From Candidatus Nitrosopumilus sp. (lineage in GTDB: Archaea > Thermoproteota > Nitrososphaeria > Nitrososphaerales > Nitrosopumilaceae): a stretch of 64,000 nt of DNA. Below the pieces are notes generated by a model that searched no databases, had not been told where the DNA came from, and worked only from the letters and a program-made list of their open reading frames with translations. The position numbers and the translations under genes were made by a program. The stretch lies in NCBI GenBank assembly GCA_013911135.1, contig JACERO010000075.1, forward strand, positions 1 through 64,000, read 5' to 3'. The first letter of the stretch is position 1, and each line of letters opens with the position of its first letter. Positions 23,495 to 32,220 of the stretch are shown piece by piece.

Positions 23495-24838
23495 TTAATT
23501 TAATTTGGTAATATCACGAGGAAAGAAAAGATCTACAAACCAATCAAGACCTACCCTAATTCGTTTTTCCATTACTGGAAGAGTTGACAAATAGTATTGT
23601 TTCCACACAAACCAAGCTGCAAATCCAGTTAGATTAACCCCAAGCATCTTTGCCACTCCATCGCGTTTTCCAATTTTTGCCATAGAGCCTTTTGATGAAT
23701 AATCAAAGATGGTGAATTTTTTACTTCCATGAACTGAAGATATCAGATTTTTTGATACGATCTTTGCTTCCCTTATTGCGTGTTGGGCAGTTGGAGGATA
23801 TGGTTGGTTTTGAGAATCCAAAATGTATGCACAATCTCCCAATGCAAATACATTTGGATATTTTGATAATCGTAGATATTTGTCAACTATCAATCTACCA
23901 GATTTATCATGTTCAACATCAAGAGATTGAACAAAGTCCTGAGATTCATTGCCACCAGCCCATATCAACATGGAATAGTGCAATGAATTATCACCACTGA
24001 GAAATACTTGTGAAATATCAGCATCTGTTACTTTGGTATTGTAAATTATATTTACACCAGATTTTTCTAAAGACTTTGCAGCATATCTTCCAAGATTTCC
24101 AATTTCAGGTAAGATATGATCCCTTGCTACAATCAAACTTACTCGAATGGAATCAGATTCAATGTTTCGATAATATTTCTCAGCTGATTCATGAATAAAC
24201 TCATTTATTTCTCCTGTAGTTTCTACGCCAGAAAAACCACCTCCTACTATAACAAATGATAAAAGTTGAGCTTGTTTTGAAATCTCTTGTTGATCAGCTA
24301 ACTCTAATTGTTTGATAATCTGATTTCGAATAATACTAGCATCCTGCAGAGATTTAATTGTAACAGAGTATTTCTTTAGATTTTCATTTCCAAAAAATCC
24401 AGTTTTAGTTCCAGCTGCAATTATCAGATAATCATATTCTAGTTTTGTGTTACCACTTTCAGTATTAATTGATACAGATTTTTTATCCAAATCAATATGG
24501 GTTACTTTGGCTTGATAGAATCTAGCTCTTTTGCAGAAGTTTCTAATAGGTGTAGCGATATGACGTGGTTCAATAGTACCAGTTGAGAGTTCTGGTAGCA
24601 TAGAAGTGTGAAGGAAAAAATTATTTTCTGAGACAATAAAGATGCTAACATCAACATTATCTTGAAATTGTTTCTGAATTGTGTTTAGTACTCCAACTCC
24701 TGCATATCCACCACCAACAATGAGGATTTTTTTCATTAATGGAGATGGATTTTCATGTACATGTTCCTGATGATGTTTCCATGTTTGAAGTTTTGAAAAC
24801 TCAATGTCACATATTCTACACAAGTAATTGGCCCCCAT
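23495..24838 (-). CDS. ndh: Type II NADH dehydrogenase with N-terminal C2H2 zinc finger
   Basis: Single-subunit FAD oxidoreductase that passes electrons from NAD(P)H to quinone. The FAD motif is ILIVGGGYAGVGVLNTIQ, the NAD motif is FVIVGGGFSGVETTGEI, and the second FAD segment is VFALGDCAYILDS with a quinone-facing PPTAQHAIREAK. A C-terminal amphipathic region could bind the membrane. Before the FAD motif lies an unusual 34-residue start, MGANYLCRICDIEFSKLQTW followed by KHHQEHVH, matching C-x2-C-x12-H-x4-H. I use ATG 24838; the track start 24880 would overlap the upstream gene, and MKKILIV (without the finger) is also possible. Confidence 0.85.
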   Translation of the reverse strand: MGANYLCRICDIEFSKLQTWKHHQEHVHENPSPLMKKILIVGGGYAGVGVLNTIQKQFQDNVDVSIFIVSENNFFLHTSMLPELSTGTIEPRHIATPIRNFCKRARFYQAKVTHIDLDKKSVSINTESGNTKLEYDYLIIAAGTKTGFFGNENLKKYSVTIKSLQDASIIRNQIIKQLELADQQEISKQAQLLSFVIVGGGFSGVETTGEINEFIHESAEKYYRNIESDSIRVSLIVARDHILPEIGNLGRYAAKSLEKSGVNIIYNTKVTDADISQVFLSGDNSLHYSMLIWAGGNESQDFVQSLDVEHDKSGRLIVDKYLRLSKYPNVFALGDCAYILDSQNQPYPPTAQHAIREAKIVSKNLISSVHGSKKFTIFDYSSKGSMAKIGKRDGVAKMLGVNLTGFAAWFVWKQYYLSTLPVMEKRIRVGLDWFVDLFFPRDITKLN

Positions 24839-24861
24839 TTTACGTGTAAAAAGTGATGAAA

Positions 24862-25401
24862 TTATACCCAAAGCCCCCAAATGATATGCATAATCAATGA
24901 GTTGAACATTTGACTAACAAAACTACGTTCAATTTCTTGAACTGCTTCAACATATGACATTTGTGGATTAATTTCAGATAATATCTGAGCTGTATTTGGA
25001 CCAAGTAATAATTGAGTCACTGGAATTGCAAAAACAACAAAGACCACAATTCCTGCAATCATTCCATAAACAAGTCCTGTAGTAATCTTTGAGAGATTAA
25101 ATTTGATTACTTTGTGTAACAAAATGCCCGTGACAATTCCAATTGTTGTTGCAACAAAAATATGCAGTAAAAATCCTACAATAGGTTCTGTGGAATTTAC
25201 AACTTGAGCTAACACCAATAAAGTTACAAGATATGATGAATCTCCAATCAAATCCAAAAATATTCTTGGTAGATGCATAGTAAATGCACCAATAATTGAG
25301 CCAATTGCTACAAAAAATACTTCTTTTTTTAGAGAGAAATTAACTCGTGGTTTGTAATTCTTTTGTGTTAATTCAGATTGATTTTTGTTTGGCTGTTCCA
25401 A
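24862..25401 (-). CDS. Four-helix membrane protein upstream of ndh
   Basis: A 179-residue protein with about four hydrophobic helices (VFFVAIGSIIGAFTM, YLVTLLVLAQVV, IVGFLLHIFVATTIGIVTGI, TTGLVYGMIAGIVVFVVFAI) and a final helical hairpin (MFNSLIMHIIWGLWV). No known transporter motif is visible. The 23-base gap to ndh on the same strand suggests co-transcription, so it may help anchor or regulate the dehydrogenase. Function unknown. Confidence 0.65.
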   Translation of the reverse strand: MEQPNKNQSELTQKNYKPRVNFSLKKEVFFVAIGSIIGAFTMHLPRIFLDLIGDSSYLVTLLVLAQVVNSTEPIVGFLLHIFVATTIGIVTGILLHKVIKFNLSKITTGLVYGMIAGIVVFVVFAIPVTQLLLGPNTAQILSEINPQMSYVEAVQEIERSFVSQMFNSLIMHIIWGLWV

Positions 25402-25436
25402 ACTATATTCACCTTATTTGGAACCATTTAAAATGG

Positions 25437-26194
25437 TCACTTGAGTGTCGCTTCAGCAAAGTATACGCCAAACAATTTACAATAAACTACAGCTGTGTTA
25501 TAGAATTCTAAATCCGTATTTTCAGGCAACTCATAATTTTAATTACCTGAACTACCCTTTAGATTACCCAAGTTAATTCCATTTTTTACGTCCCCATCTG
25601 GTGCAATGTAAACAAATAGATCTGGTCCATTTGTTACTGTAAAGTCTTCAAATCTTAAGTAGCTGGTACCATCTTGCACATCAACTATTTTTGCTATTCC
25701 TTCTCCACTATGTCCAGCCAATCCTACAAACTCTCCCATTTTCATCATAGAGTCACCAGATTCATCCATCATCTCTTCTGATACAGAAGTTGTAGTTTCA
25801 GCTGCTTGTGACATCACTTCTTTGGCATCTGTCATTATTTCCGCACGTTCTTTGTCCATCATTGCATCTGTTTTTTCTATTGTTCCCAAACCTCGACTTT
25901 CAAGTTTCATAGCGGTAGATGAAGTACAACATGCTGCTTTTCCTGAGGAACGCATTACCAAATCAATCCTGCATTACACACAACATCCTTACCATCAACT
26001 CCCATTGACATTTGTTTATTTGGTAAATACATTGAGCTTTCTCCCATTTCATTTATCTCCCTCATCATCATGGCTTTTCCCATCTCCTCAGCGTTTACTG
26101 GCAAATATGATATAGCAATTATAGCAGTTAATGCAAAAACAAAAAACAGTGACATTTTAGAATTTTTCATAGTCAATAAATCATTGTTAAACAT
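25437..26194 (-). pseudogene. Secreted DM13-domain protein broken by a frameshift and a stop
   Basis: Three pieces form one gene. The first (to 25955) has a signal peptide (MSLFFVFALTAIIAISYLPV) and ends DVVCNAGLIW. Dropping back one base continues as LVMRSSGKAACCTSSTAMKL with ESRGLG, the usual exported-protein motif of these archaea; the lesion is one missing T in a T run near 25961. The second piece has the DM13 domain (FVGLAGHSGEGIAKI, FTVTNGPDLFVYIAPDGD) and stops at GSSGN. The same frame then continues NYELPENTDLEFYNTAVVYC and ends VYFAEATLK at 25437, so TAA at 25539 replaces the family's usual glutamine codon. DM13 domains bind heme or take part in electron transfer. Confidence 0.85.
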
Positions 26195-26301
26195 TTAACA
26201 TTTTTTCCATTTTAATTCTAAAATTTCATTTAGCTTCAGTTAGTGAAACATGTGAAATTAGATCTAATATTAAATATTGTTTAAATCAATGAAAACGTAC
26301 T

Positions 26302-27093
26302 TTGGAAATACAATATCTAGATTGGAATAATTCAAATCAAATTCTGAATAAAGCATATGAAGCTGGTCTTTTTGTGCTCATTATAGGGCCAAAAGGAACT
26401 GGAAAAACATCTTTGGTGAGAGATTTTGCAGAAAATAAGAGTATCAATCTAGAATCCATTAATTTTAGTCTAAGAACTAGAGAGAGTCATCTTATTGGCA
26501 CAAAAACACTGACAGATGGAACTGTGAGTTTTGATGAAGGAATTTTGATTAAATCAATGAAAGAAGGAAATATGCTTTACTTGGATGAAATTAATTCAGC
26601 CGAAGCAGATGTTTTACTCAGACTTGATGAAGCGTTAGATGATAGAAGACAGATTGTGTTAAAGGAATCAACTGGAGAAGTAATCAAAGCAAAAGAAAAC
26701 TGGTTTGTAATTGCAACTATAAATCCATTAACACATAGTGGAACAAAGGAACTCCCACCACAAATACTAAGTAGATTTCCAGTACGAATTAGATTGGAAT
26801 ATCCACCAGAAAATATAGAATTAGAAATTATAAAAAAATATGTTACTGGAGAACACGAATCAGAAATAATTCAAGCAATTAAACTAGCAAACATATTAAG
26901 ACAAGCTGCTGCTGTTGAAGAATTATTTTATTCTCCTAGCTTGAGAGAAACTATTGCATTTGGAAAATTGTTGGGTAAAGGAATGTCTTCAAAAGAGGTA
27001 GCATATTTTGTTTTTGGAAATGTTTACACGCAATGGGGAAACATAGAATATCAAAAAGTAAGTGACATCATTACGTCAATGTTTGGTAATTAA
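26302..27093 (+). CDS. MoxR-type AAA+ ATPase
   Basis: A 263-residue AAA+ ATPase of the MoxR/NorQ/CbbQ type. The Walker A motif is GPKGTGKTSL, Walker B is MLYLDEINSAEADVL, and sensor 1 is WFVIATINPLTHSG with an arginine-bearing LSRFPVRIRLEY segment. These ATPases work with a VWA partner to insert metals or remodel enzymes. The partner follows directly (ATG at 27094 next to the stop). Start codon is TTG. Confidence 0.9.
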   Translation: MEIQYLDWNNSNQILNKAYEAGLFVLIIGPKGTGKTSLVRDFAENKSINLESINFSLRTRESHLIGTKTLTDGTVSFDEGILIKSMKEGNMLYLDEINSAEADVLLRLDEALDDRRQIVLKESTGEVIKAKENWFVIATINPLTHSGTKELPPQILSRFPVRIRLEYPPENIELEIIKKYVTGEHESEIIQAIKLANILRQAAAVEELFYSPSLRETIAFGKLLGKGMSSKEVAYFVFGNVYTQWGNIEYQKVSDIITSMFGN

Positions 27094-28656
27094 ATGCAAA
27101 CAATTCAACTTCAAAATGAATCAATAGTAGAGATTGGTACTTTTCTTGTAAGAAGATGGTCTGAAGAAGATAAAATGATTATTGGAATCTCAGATAAGAT
27201 GGAAACCAGAACAAGACTCAATGAAAAAAAAGTAATCATAACACCACTTGAAAAAAGAATTGGTAATGATTTTCAAAAATATCGACAATTTAGAACATCA
27301 TTGTGGTATGAAGCAATGAGAACAAAATTTTGTAAAAAGATTCTCAGTAATGATCATGCATTTGGGTTTATTCTCAATACAATGGAAACACAAAGAGTTG
27401 AGCAATTAGGCAGAAAAATTTGGAAAGGAATGGATGATGAAATTATCTTCAATTATGCCTATATGCTTGTAGCAAGACCACAACTAAACACAGTTTATGG
27501 AAATGCACGAATTGTAGAGGCGTTTTATCAATATTTCATGTTTGGTGCAATTAAAGGAGAAATTCAATCTAGTCATTTTGAGAAAATTAAAAAAGCAACT
27601 GTATTTGCAAAAAAAAATGTCAACAAAGCAATTGAGGAAAATTATGATACTGATTGGCTTGAAAAAAATGTAAGTGAGATAGTCAAGATTTTAGATATTG
27701 ATTCACTACTTACAATACCGATATCTTTACCTTTTATGAAAGCTGGAATGGCATTAAATGAAGAAGAATTATTAAAAATTCTAAAAATAATTTCTAAAAA
27801 CAAAGAAGGAGATTTTGGTTCAGCTAATTCTGCATCTGTATTAAGAGGGGATAATATCTATGAGGAATATCAAGTATTACTTGATGAAAACAAAAAAATG
27901 GAAACCAAAGGATTAAGTCCAGAAGCAATAGGAATTCAAATTCCATCTACAAAAAATGTAAATGAAACCACAATCTATGATATGAGTTTGATTAATAGAT
28001 TAAAAATAAAATTTAAGGAATGGAAATATGGATGGAAAGAACAACATCAAAGATCTGGAGATGAGTTTGATGAAGAAAATTACATTGAAGGTCATGAACC
28101 ATTTTTCATAGATGTTAAAAAATCCATTAAAACCAAAATTGTAATTTTGTTGGATCATTCATCAAGTATTGCATCAGATGCTCTAGAATACAAAAAAGCA
28201 ACTCTAGCACTTTGTGAAGTTTTAGCTTTTCTTAAGGTAAAATTTGCAGTATATGCATTTAGTACTCAAAACAGATCAGTAGTTTGTTGGTCTATAAAAA
28301 AAGACAATGTAAAATGGAACAATATCACTGCAAAACGATTAACACAGATCGTTGCCAATGGATCAACCCCACTAGCGGAAGTATATGATAAAATGTTTCC
28401 AATGTTACAATCAAAAAGACCAGATATTTTTTTGACATTAACAGATGGCGAGCCATCAGATCCTGATGCTGTAAGAAATATGACAAAATCACTCAAAGGA
28501 TTAGGTATCAATATGGTAGCTTTAGGCTTGGGTCCAAATACGATAAGGGCTACTACCATAGCAAATAATCTCAGACATTTAGGATATGAAAAAACCATGG
28601 CAGTTAGTAGATTAAATGATATTCCAAGTAAAGTGATTAGTATTTTAGAAGGATAA
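27094..28656 (+). CDS. VWA-domain partner protein (CbbO/NorD-like)
   Basis: A 520-residue protein whose C-terminal third is a von Willebrand A domain with a MIDAS site: DHSSS in IVILLDHSSSIASDALEYKK, a Thr in NGSTPLAEVYDKM, and LTLTDGEPSDPDAV. The N-terminal 300 residues are helical and lack enzyme motifs. NorQ-NorD and CbbQ-CbbO pairs activate metal enzymes such as nitric oxide reductase and Rubisco; neither is in this window, so the client is unknown. It starts right at the stop of the ATPase, so the two are translationally coupled. Confidence 0.88.
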   Translation: MQTIQLQNESIVEIGTFLVRRWSEEDKMIIGISDKMETRTRLNEKKVIITPLEKRIGNDFQKYRQFRTSLWYEAMRTKFCKKILSNDHAFGFILNTMETQRVEQLGRKIWKGMDDEIIFNYAYMLVARPQLNTVYGNARIVEAFYQYFMFGAIKGEIQSSHFEKIKKATVFAKKNVNKAIEENYDTDWLEKNVSEIVKILDIDSLLTIPISLPFMKAGMALNEEELLKILKIISKNKEGDFGSANSASVLRGDNIYEEYQVLLDENKKMETKGLSPEAIGIQIPSTKNVNETTIYDMSLINRLKIKFKEWKYGWKEQHQRSGDEFDEENYIEGHEPFFIDVKKSIKTKIVILLDHSSSIASDALEYKKATLALCEVLAFLKVKFAVYAFSTQNRSVVCWSIKKDNVKWNNITAKRLTQIVANGSTPLAEVYDKMFPMLQSKRPDIFLTLTDGEPSDPDAVRNMTKSLKGLGINMVALGLGPNTIRATTIANNLRHLGYEKTMAVSRLNDIPSKVISILEG

Positions 28657-28682
28657 TTTATTAGAATTAAGGAGAAAAACTT

Positions 28683-30218
28683 TTGGAAGAAACCAATATT
28701 GATAACGTACTGCTTGAGCGCTTTGAGCAAGAGATATGGAATAAAATTCCACATTTAGAAGAAGGCAAAGTAATCAATGCAACACCACTAATTGATCTTA
28801 CTAGTGATTTTAAGGAATGTGCAAAAAATCTTTACAAATTAGATATTTCATATTTGGACTTGAAAGTATATGGAAAATTTGATTCTAACTTGATATCGGG
28901 TTCAATCAAAATCAGACCTGCCATTTACATTATGCATGATGCAATTAAAACAGGAAAACTGAAGAGTGATCAAACAATAATTGAAGCAACATCAGGAAAT
29001 TTTGGAATTGCTCTTGGTCAAATGTCAAAACTAGGATTGACTGTTGTTTCTCTTGTTTCAAGAAAATTACAAGAAGGAGTCTTTAAGGAATTAAGAAATG
29101 AAAATATTCGCATAATGGATCTAGATATGGATATTTGTCCTGCTTCCGGAATGAAAGATAGTGATGCTGATGTGTTAAAAGCAACTGCGGGAAACGTACG
29201 CTCTCAATTAGCTGAATTGGGTTTTGATCCTACAAAATTTGATGAGTCTATTGAGGAAATTGAAAAACTATTGGCTGCAGAAGATATTATTAATCTAGCA
29301 AAACTAATTTCAAAAATTTATGGTTGTTTTTGTCCAGAACAATACGATAATGAATTAAACATTGATGCTCATAGAACAATTACCGCTGTAGAAATTGATC
29401 AGCAATTACATGAAAATGAAGATTCATTAGAAGACTACAGATTAGTTTGTTCCTTTGGAACTGGAGGCACATCTGGTGGATTAAGTAAATACATGAATGA
29501 AAAATATGGGAAAAAGGCAATACATGTAGTATTTCCATCAGCAGGTCAAGATGTTGCAGGAATCAGAACGAAGGCTAAAGCAGAGGGATTAAAGTTGTAT
29601 AATCCAGATGCATATGCTGCTGAACATGAGATAGATTTTGGACAGGCTAAACATTTGCTAAAATTTTTTGTAGATAAGAGTCACAATATTGGTGAAAGTA
29701 CAGCACTTGCACTATACACAGTATTAGAAATGGTAAGTGATGGCGATAAAGGAAAATTCATAGTTGTAGTTGCCGATGGTATAGAAAAATATAGAAAAAA
29801 TCTAGAGGCAATGTTCAAGAATCAGCGTATTCAAGTTTCATTGGATGAAGCAGCAGCTAGTGTTCAAGATTATGATAAAATAATATGGGTCCATCCTCAA
29901 TATACTCCAAAAGAAGCAGGAATTGAAATGATTGCTAAATCTTTAGGAATAGATAAAGAAAAAATTGCAATCCCAAAAGCAAGTACTATCAATGAATTAT
30001 TATCAACACAGCAAATTCCAGAAGAGCTTAGCAAAGAACTAGATGGTTCTAAAGGTAAATCATTACTAATTTGCATGGCTGGAAATACATCATTAATGAC
30101 TGCTCAAGTTCTTGCAAGCAAAGGCATAGTAACTGAAAGCTTGAATGGTGGAATAACAAATTTGCCTGAAGGAATTGGTAAAAATCCTGGGAAATTTATT
30201 AAAGCAGCTACTGAATGA
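28683..30218 (+). CDS. PLP-dependent cysteine synthase-like protein fused to a rhodanese domain
   Basis: Residues about 30-370 form a fold-type II PLP enzyme of the cysteine synthase family: the lysine lies in SGSIKIRPAIYIM, the TSGNFGIALGQMSKLGL loop binds substrate, and CSFGTGGTSGGLS binds the phosphate. A large internal insertion is present (about 150-245). Residues about 385-511 resemble a rhodanese domain (KIIWVHPQYTPKEAGIEMIA; LLICMAGNTSLMTAQVLASK followed by SLNGGI), with the active-site cysteine in CMAGNTS. A fusion of sulphur incorporation and sulphur carrier functions is likely. Start is TTG, 26 bases after the VWA gene. Confidence 0.85.
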   Translation: MEETNIDNVLLERFEQEIWNKIPHLEEGKVINATPLIDLTSDFKECAKNLYKLDISYLDLKVYGKFDSNLISGSIKIRPAIYIMHDAIKTGKLKSDQTIIEATSGNFGIALGQMSKLGLTVVSLVSRKLQEGVFKELRNENIRIMDLDMDICPASGMKDSDADVLKATAGNVRSQLAELGFDPTKFDESIEEIEKLLAAEDIINLAKLISKIYGCFCPEQYDNELNIDAHRTITAVEIDQQLHENEDSLEDYRLVCSFGTGGTSGGLSKYMNEKYGKKAIHVVFPSAGQDVAGIRTKAKAEGLKLYNPDAYAAEHEIDFGQAKHLLKFFVDKSHNIGESTALALYTVLEMVSDGDKGKFIVVVADGIEKYRKNLEAMFKNQRIQVSLDEAAASVQDYDKIIWVHPQYTPKEAGIEMIAKSLGIDKEKIAIPKASTINELLSTQQIPEELSKELDGSKGKSLLICMAGNTSLMTAQVLASKGIVTESLNGGITNLPEGIGKNPGKFIKAATE

Positions 30219-30222
30219 TATT

Positions 30223-30678
30223 TTGAAATGTCTATCAGTATCACAACTATTTGCAGATTTAATAATATCAGGTAAAAAAATTATTGAGTTAAGAAATTGG
30301 AATACAAATTTTCGAGGAGAATTTTTGATTCATGCTCCAATTAAAATTAGAACTGAAGATTGCAAGAGATTAAAAATAAATAAAAAATTAGTTACAGGTG
30401 CAATCATTGGCAAAGCAGAACTTTATGAAGTGAAAAAATATAATTCAGTAAAGGGAATAAAAACAGATCAAAAATTTCATTTAGCTTCAAAAAATTTTCG
30501 TGATAAAACGTTTGGATTTATGTTAAAAAATGTAAAATCATTTAGAATTCCAATTCCATGGAAGGGTCAGTTAGGATTCTTTGAGGTCGACTTGCCTAAA
30601 ACAAAAATCAAAAACAAGGAGATAGTGACAGATATCATTGATGAAGAATATCGTTACCAATGGATTGGACATCATTAG
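30223..30678 (+). CDS. ASCH-domain (PUA-like) protein
   Basis: RNA-binding PUA-like fold. The signature is CLSVSQLFADLIISGKKIIE then LRNWNTNFRGEFLIHAPIKI. I start it at TTG 30223, five bases after the upstream stop; the ORF track start at 30175 would add residues that run in another frame of the previous gene. The length (151) is normal for ASCH proteins, which bind RNA or modified nucleotides. The charged C-terminus (TKIKNKEIVTDIIDEEYRYQ) is outside the core. Confidence 0.75.
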   Translation: MKCLSVSQLFADLIISGKKIIELRNWNTNFRGEFLIHAPIKIRTEDCKRLKINKKLVTGAIIGKAELYEVKKYNSVKGIKTDQKFHLASKNFRDKTFGFMLKNVKSFRIPIPWKGQLGFFEVDLPKTKIKNKEIVTDIIDEEYRYQWIGHH

Positions 30679-30710
30679 AAAAACCTGAATTTCCGGAAAA
30701 TACTTGACTA

Positions 30711-30720
30711 GTATATATAC
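30711..30720 (+). promoter_or_regulatory. TATA box of the TBP gene
   Basis: gtatatatac is a perfect palindromic TATA-like box centred 28 bases before the TBP ATG, consistent with a leaderless transcript. A second AT box (ctatttaaag, 30726-30735) lies close behind. As TBP would bind it, the promoter may be self-sensing (inference). Confidence 0.6.
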
Positions 30721-30743
30721 AGGGCTATTTAAAGACCCATATT

Positions 30744-31304
30744 ATGCCTCAAACAAAACCAATTGTTAGTGTTGAGAACGTAGTTGCATCTGCATCAGTT
30801 GACCAAAAACTTGATCTAATTGAAATTACAAAAAAATTTCCAGATACTGAATATCACCCAGAACAATTTCCTGGACTTGTTTTTAGATTAAAGGTACCTA
30901 GAACTGCAACTTTAATTTTTAGAACAGGAAAGATGGTATGTACAGGAGCTAAATCTGAAGATATGTCAATTAAAGCGGTAAACACAGTAGTTCAAAAACT
31001 AAGAAAGGGAAAAGTAAAAGTAAAAAAAGATGCAGTAATTACAGTTCAAAATATAGTAGCTGCAATTAATCTTGGTGGAAAAATTCACTTGGAAAAAGCA
31101 GCAAGAACATTACCAAGAAGTATGTATGAACCAGAACAATTTCCTGGACTTATTCATAGAATGCTAGATCCAAAAACTGTGATATTGTTATTTGCATCAG
31201 GAAAATTAGTATGTACAGGAGCTAAAAAAGAATCAGATGTTTATCGTTCTGTTCACAACTTGCATTCATTATTAGAAGAAAAAGATCTAATGATTTATGA
31301 ATAA
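30744..31304 (+). CDS. tbp: TATA-binding protein
   Basis: General transcription factor that binds TATA boxes and recruits TFB and RNA polymerase. The 186-residue protein has the two direct-repeat halves of the saddle: PDTEYHPEQFPGLVFRLKVP in the first and SMYEPEQFPGLIHRMLDPKT in the second, each followed by a phenylalanine strand (ATLIFRTGKMVCTGAKSED and VILLFASGKLVCTGAKKES). N- and C-terminal tails are short, as in archaea. Confidence 0.97.
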   Translation: MPQTKPIVSVENVVASASVDQKLDLIEITKKFPDTEYHPEQFPGLVFRLKVPRTATLIFRTGKMVCTGAKSEDMSIKAVNTVVQKLRKGKVKVKKDAVITVQNIVAAINLGGKIHLEKAARTLPRSMYEPEQFPGLIHRMLDPKTVILLFASGKLVCTGAKKESDVYRSVHNLHSLLEEKDLMIYE

Positions 31305-31340
31305 TAATTTTTCTAAATTTTAATATATCAGAAAATTAAA

Positions 31341-31562
31341 TTGACTGAAGACATTTTTGAAAAGGAAAAGATCAAATTAACTCCTGAAACAGGATTTGAT
31401 TTAGTTGGATTAGATTATTTTGCAGACTCTGAAAACCAATTGTATCTAGTCGAACATTTTGAAATGTATCAAGATGCTTTGAATGCTAAAAAAGAGCGAA
31501 AAAATCAAGACGAATATTTTATTTTATATAAAGATGCAGGAGGAAAGTTTTTCTGTAGATAA
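31341..31562 (+). CDS. Small hypothetical acidic protein
   Basis: A 73-residue soluble protein (TTG start) in the same direction 36 bases after TBP. It reads as alpha/beta (GFDLVGLDYFADSENQLYLV and YFILYKDAGGKFFCR) with no motif that I recognise. An upstream AT box (attttaatatatcag) can serve as its promoter. Function unknown. Confidence 0.6.
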   Translation: MTEDIFEKEKIKLTPETGFDLVGLDYFADSENQLYLVEHFEMYQDALNAKKERKNQDEYFILYKDAGGKFFCR

Positions 31563-31632
31563 ATCAGAAAAATAGTTTAACTTTACTAAATTTCACAAAC
31601 TCTCTTATCATCAAGTTAAAAATTCCAAAATT

Positions 31633-32220
31633 ATGGTAAATGAAACAAATGAATTGATTGATACCCTATACGAAAAAGAGAGTCAAATTCATTCGGATCA
31701 TAATACTAAACAAATTATCCGTAAAAGCCCAAAGGCAAAATATCAGATTTTTGACGAGTTAGAATTTACTCGTGGAAGAGAGGTCTTAGGTAACCTAATT
31801 GTACATGGAATGATAGCTTCTGGTGGAACTGATATTGATTGGCTTATCGAACACAGAGGAGGTTTTATCATCTTAGAATTCAAGGGATTTCATAATGATA
31901 AGATCAATATTCCAAAAGGCCAAATGATAGCATATGAAAAATTACATGAAAAGTTAAATCAATCAACAAAATGTTTTCTTTATGTTGTAGGATGTGATGA
32001 CATTGATTTTTCAAATCCAGATTCAACAATATGGATTTTTGAGATGACTCAATGGAAAACAGGAGCAATTCCAAAAAATAATAGGGATATTTATGATGAA
32101 AGTTCAGGTAAACAAAACAAATTCATAGTTTATCGTGAACATATGGAAGAGATTAGTGTAGAGAAGCTTAGAGATATAGTTGATTTACATTGGAAAGAAT
32201 TTGAAAAAATTATGCAGTAA
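31633..32220 (+). CDS. Putative PD-(D/E)XK nuclease-fold protein
   Basis: A 195-residue protein. Residues about 70-95 contain an Asp in GGTDIDWLIEHRGG followed by ILEFKGFHND, which together match the D-x(10-15)-E-x-K core of PD-(D/E)XK nucleases; FLYVVGCDD and a basic C-terminal helix fit that fold. Restriction, repair and defence nucleases share it. No partner methylase or helicase is next to it. The stop overlaps the end of the opposite-strand gene by 11 bases. Confidence 0.6.
   Translation: MVNETNELIDTLYEKESQIHSDHNTKQIIRKSPKAKYQIFDELEFTRGREVLGNLIVHGMIASGGTDIDWLIEHRGGFIILEFKGFHNDKINIPKGQMIAYEKLHEKLNQSTKCFLYVVGCDDIDFSNPDSTIWIFEMTQWKTGAIPKNNRDIYDESSGKQNKFIVYREHMEEISVEKLRDIVDLHWKEFEKIMQ

Noticed and set aside
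28266-28754. 162-aa minus-strand ORF at the VWA/PLP junction
   Set aside because: It lies opposite the MIDAS-bearing end of the VWA gene; codon pattern and domain evidence favour the plus strand.
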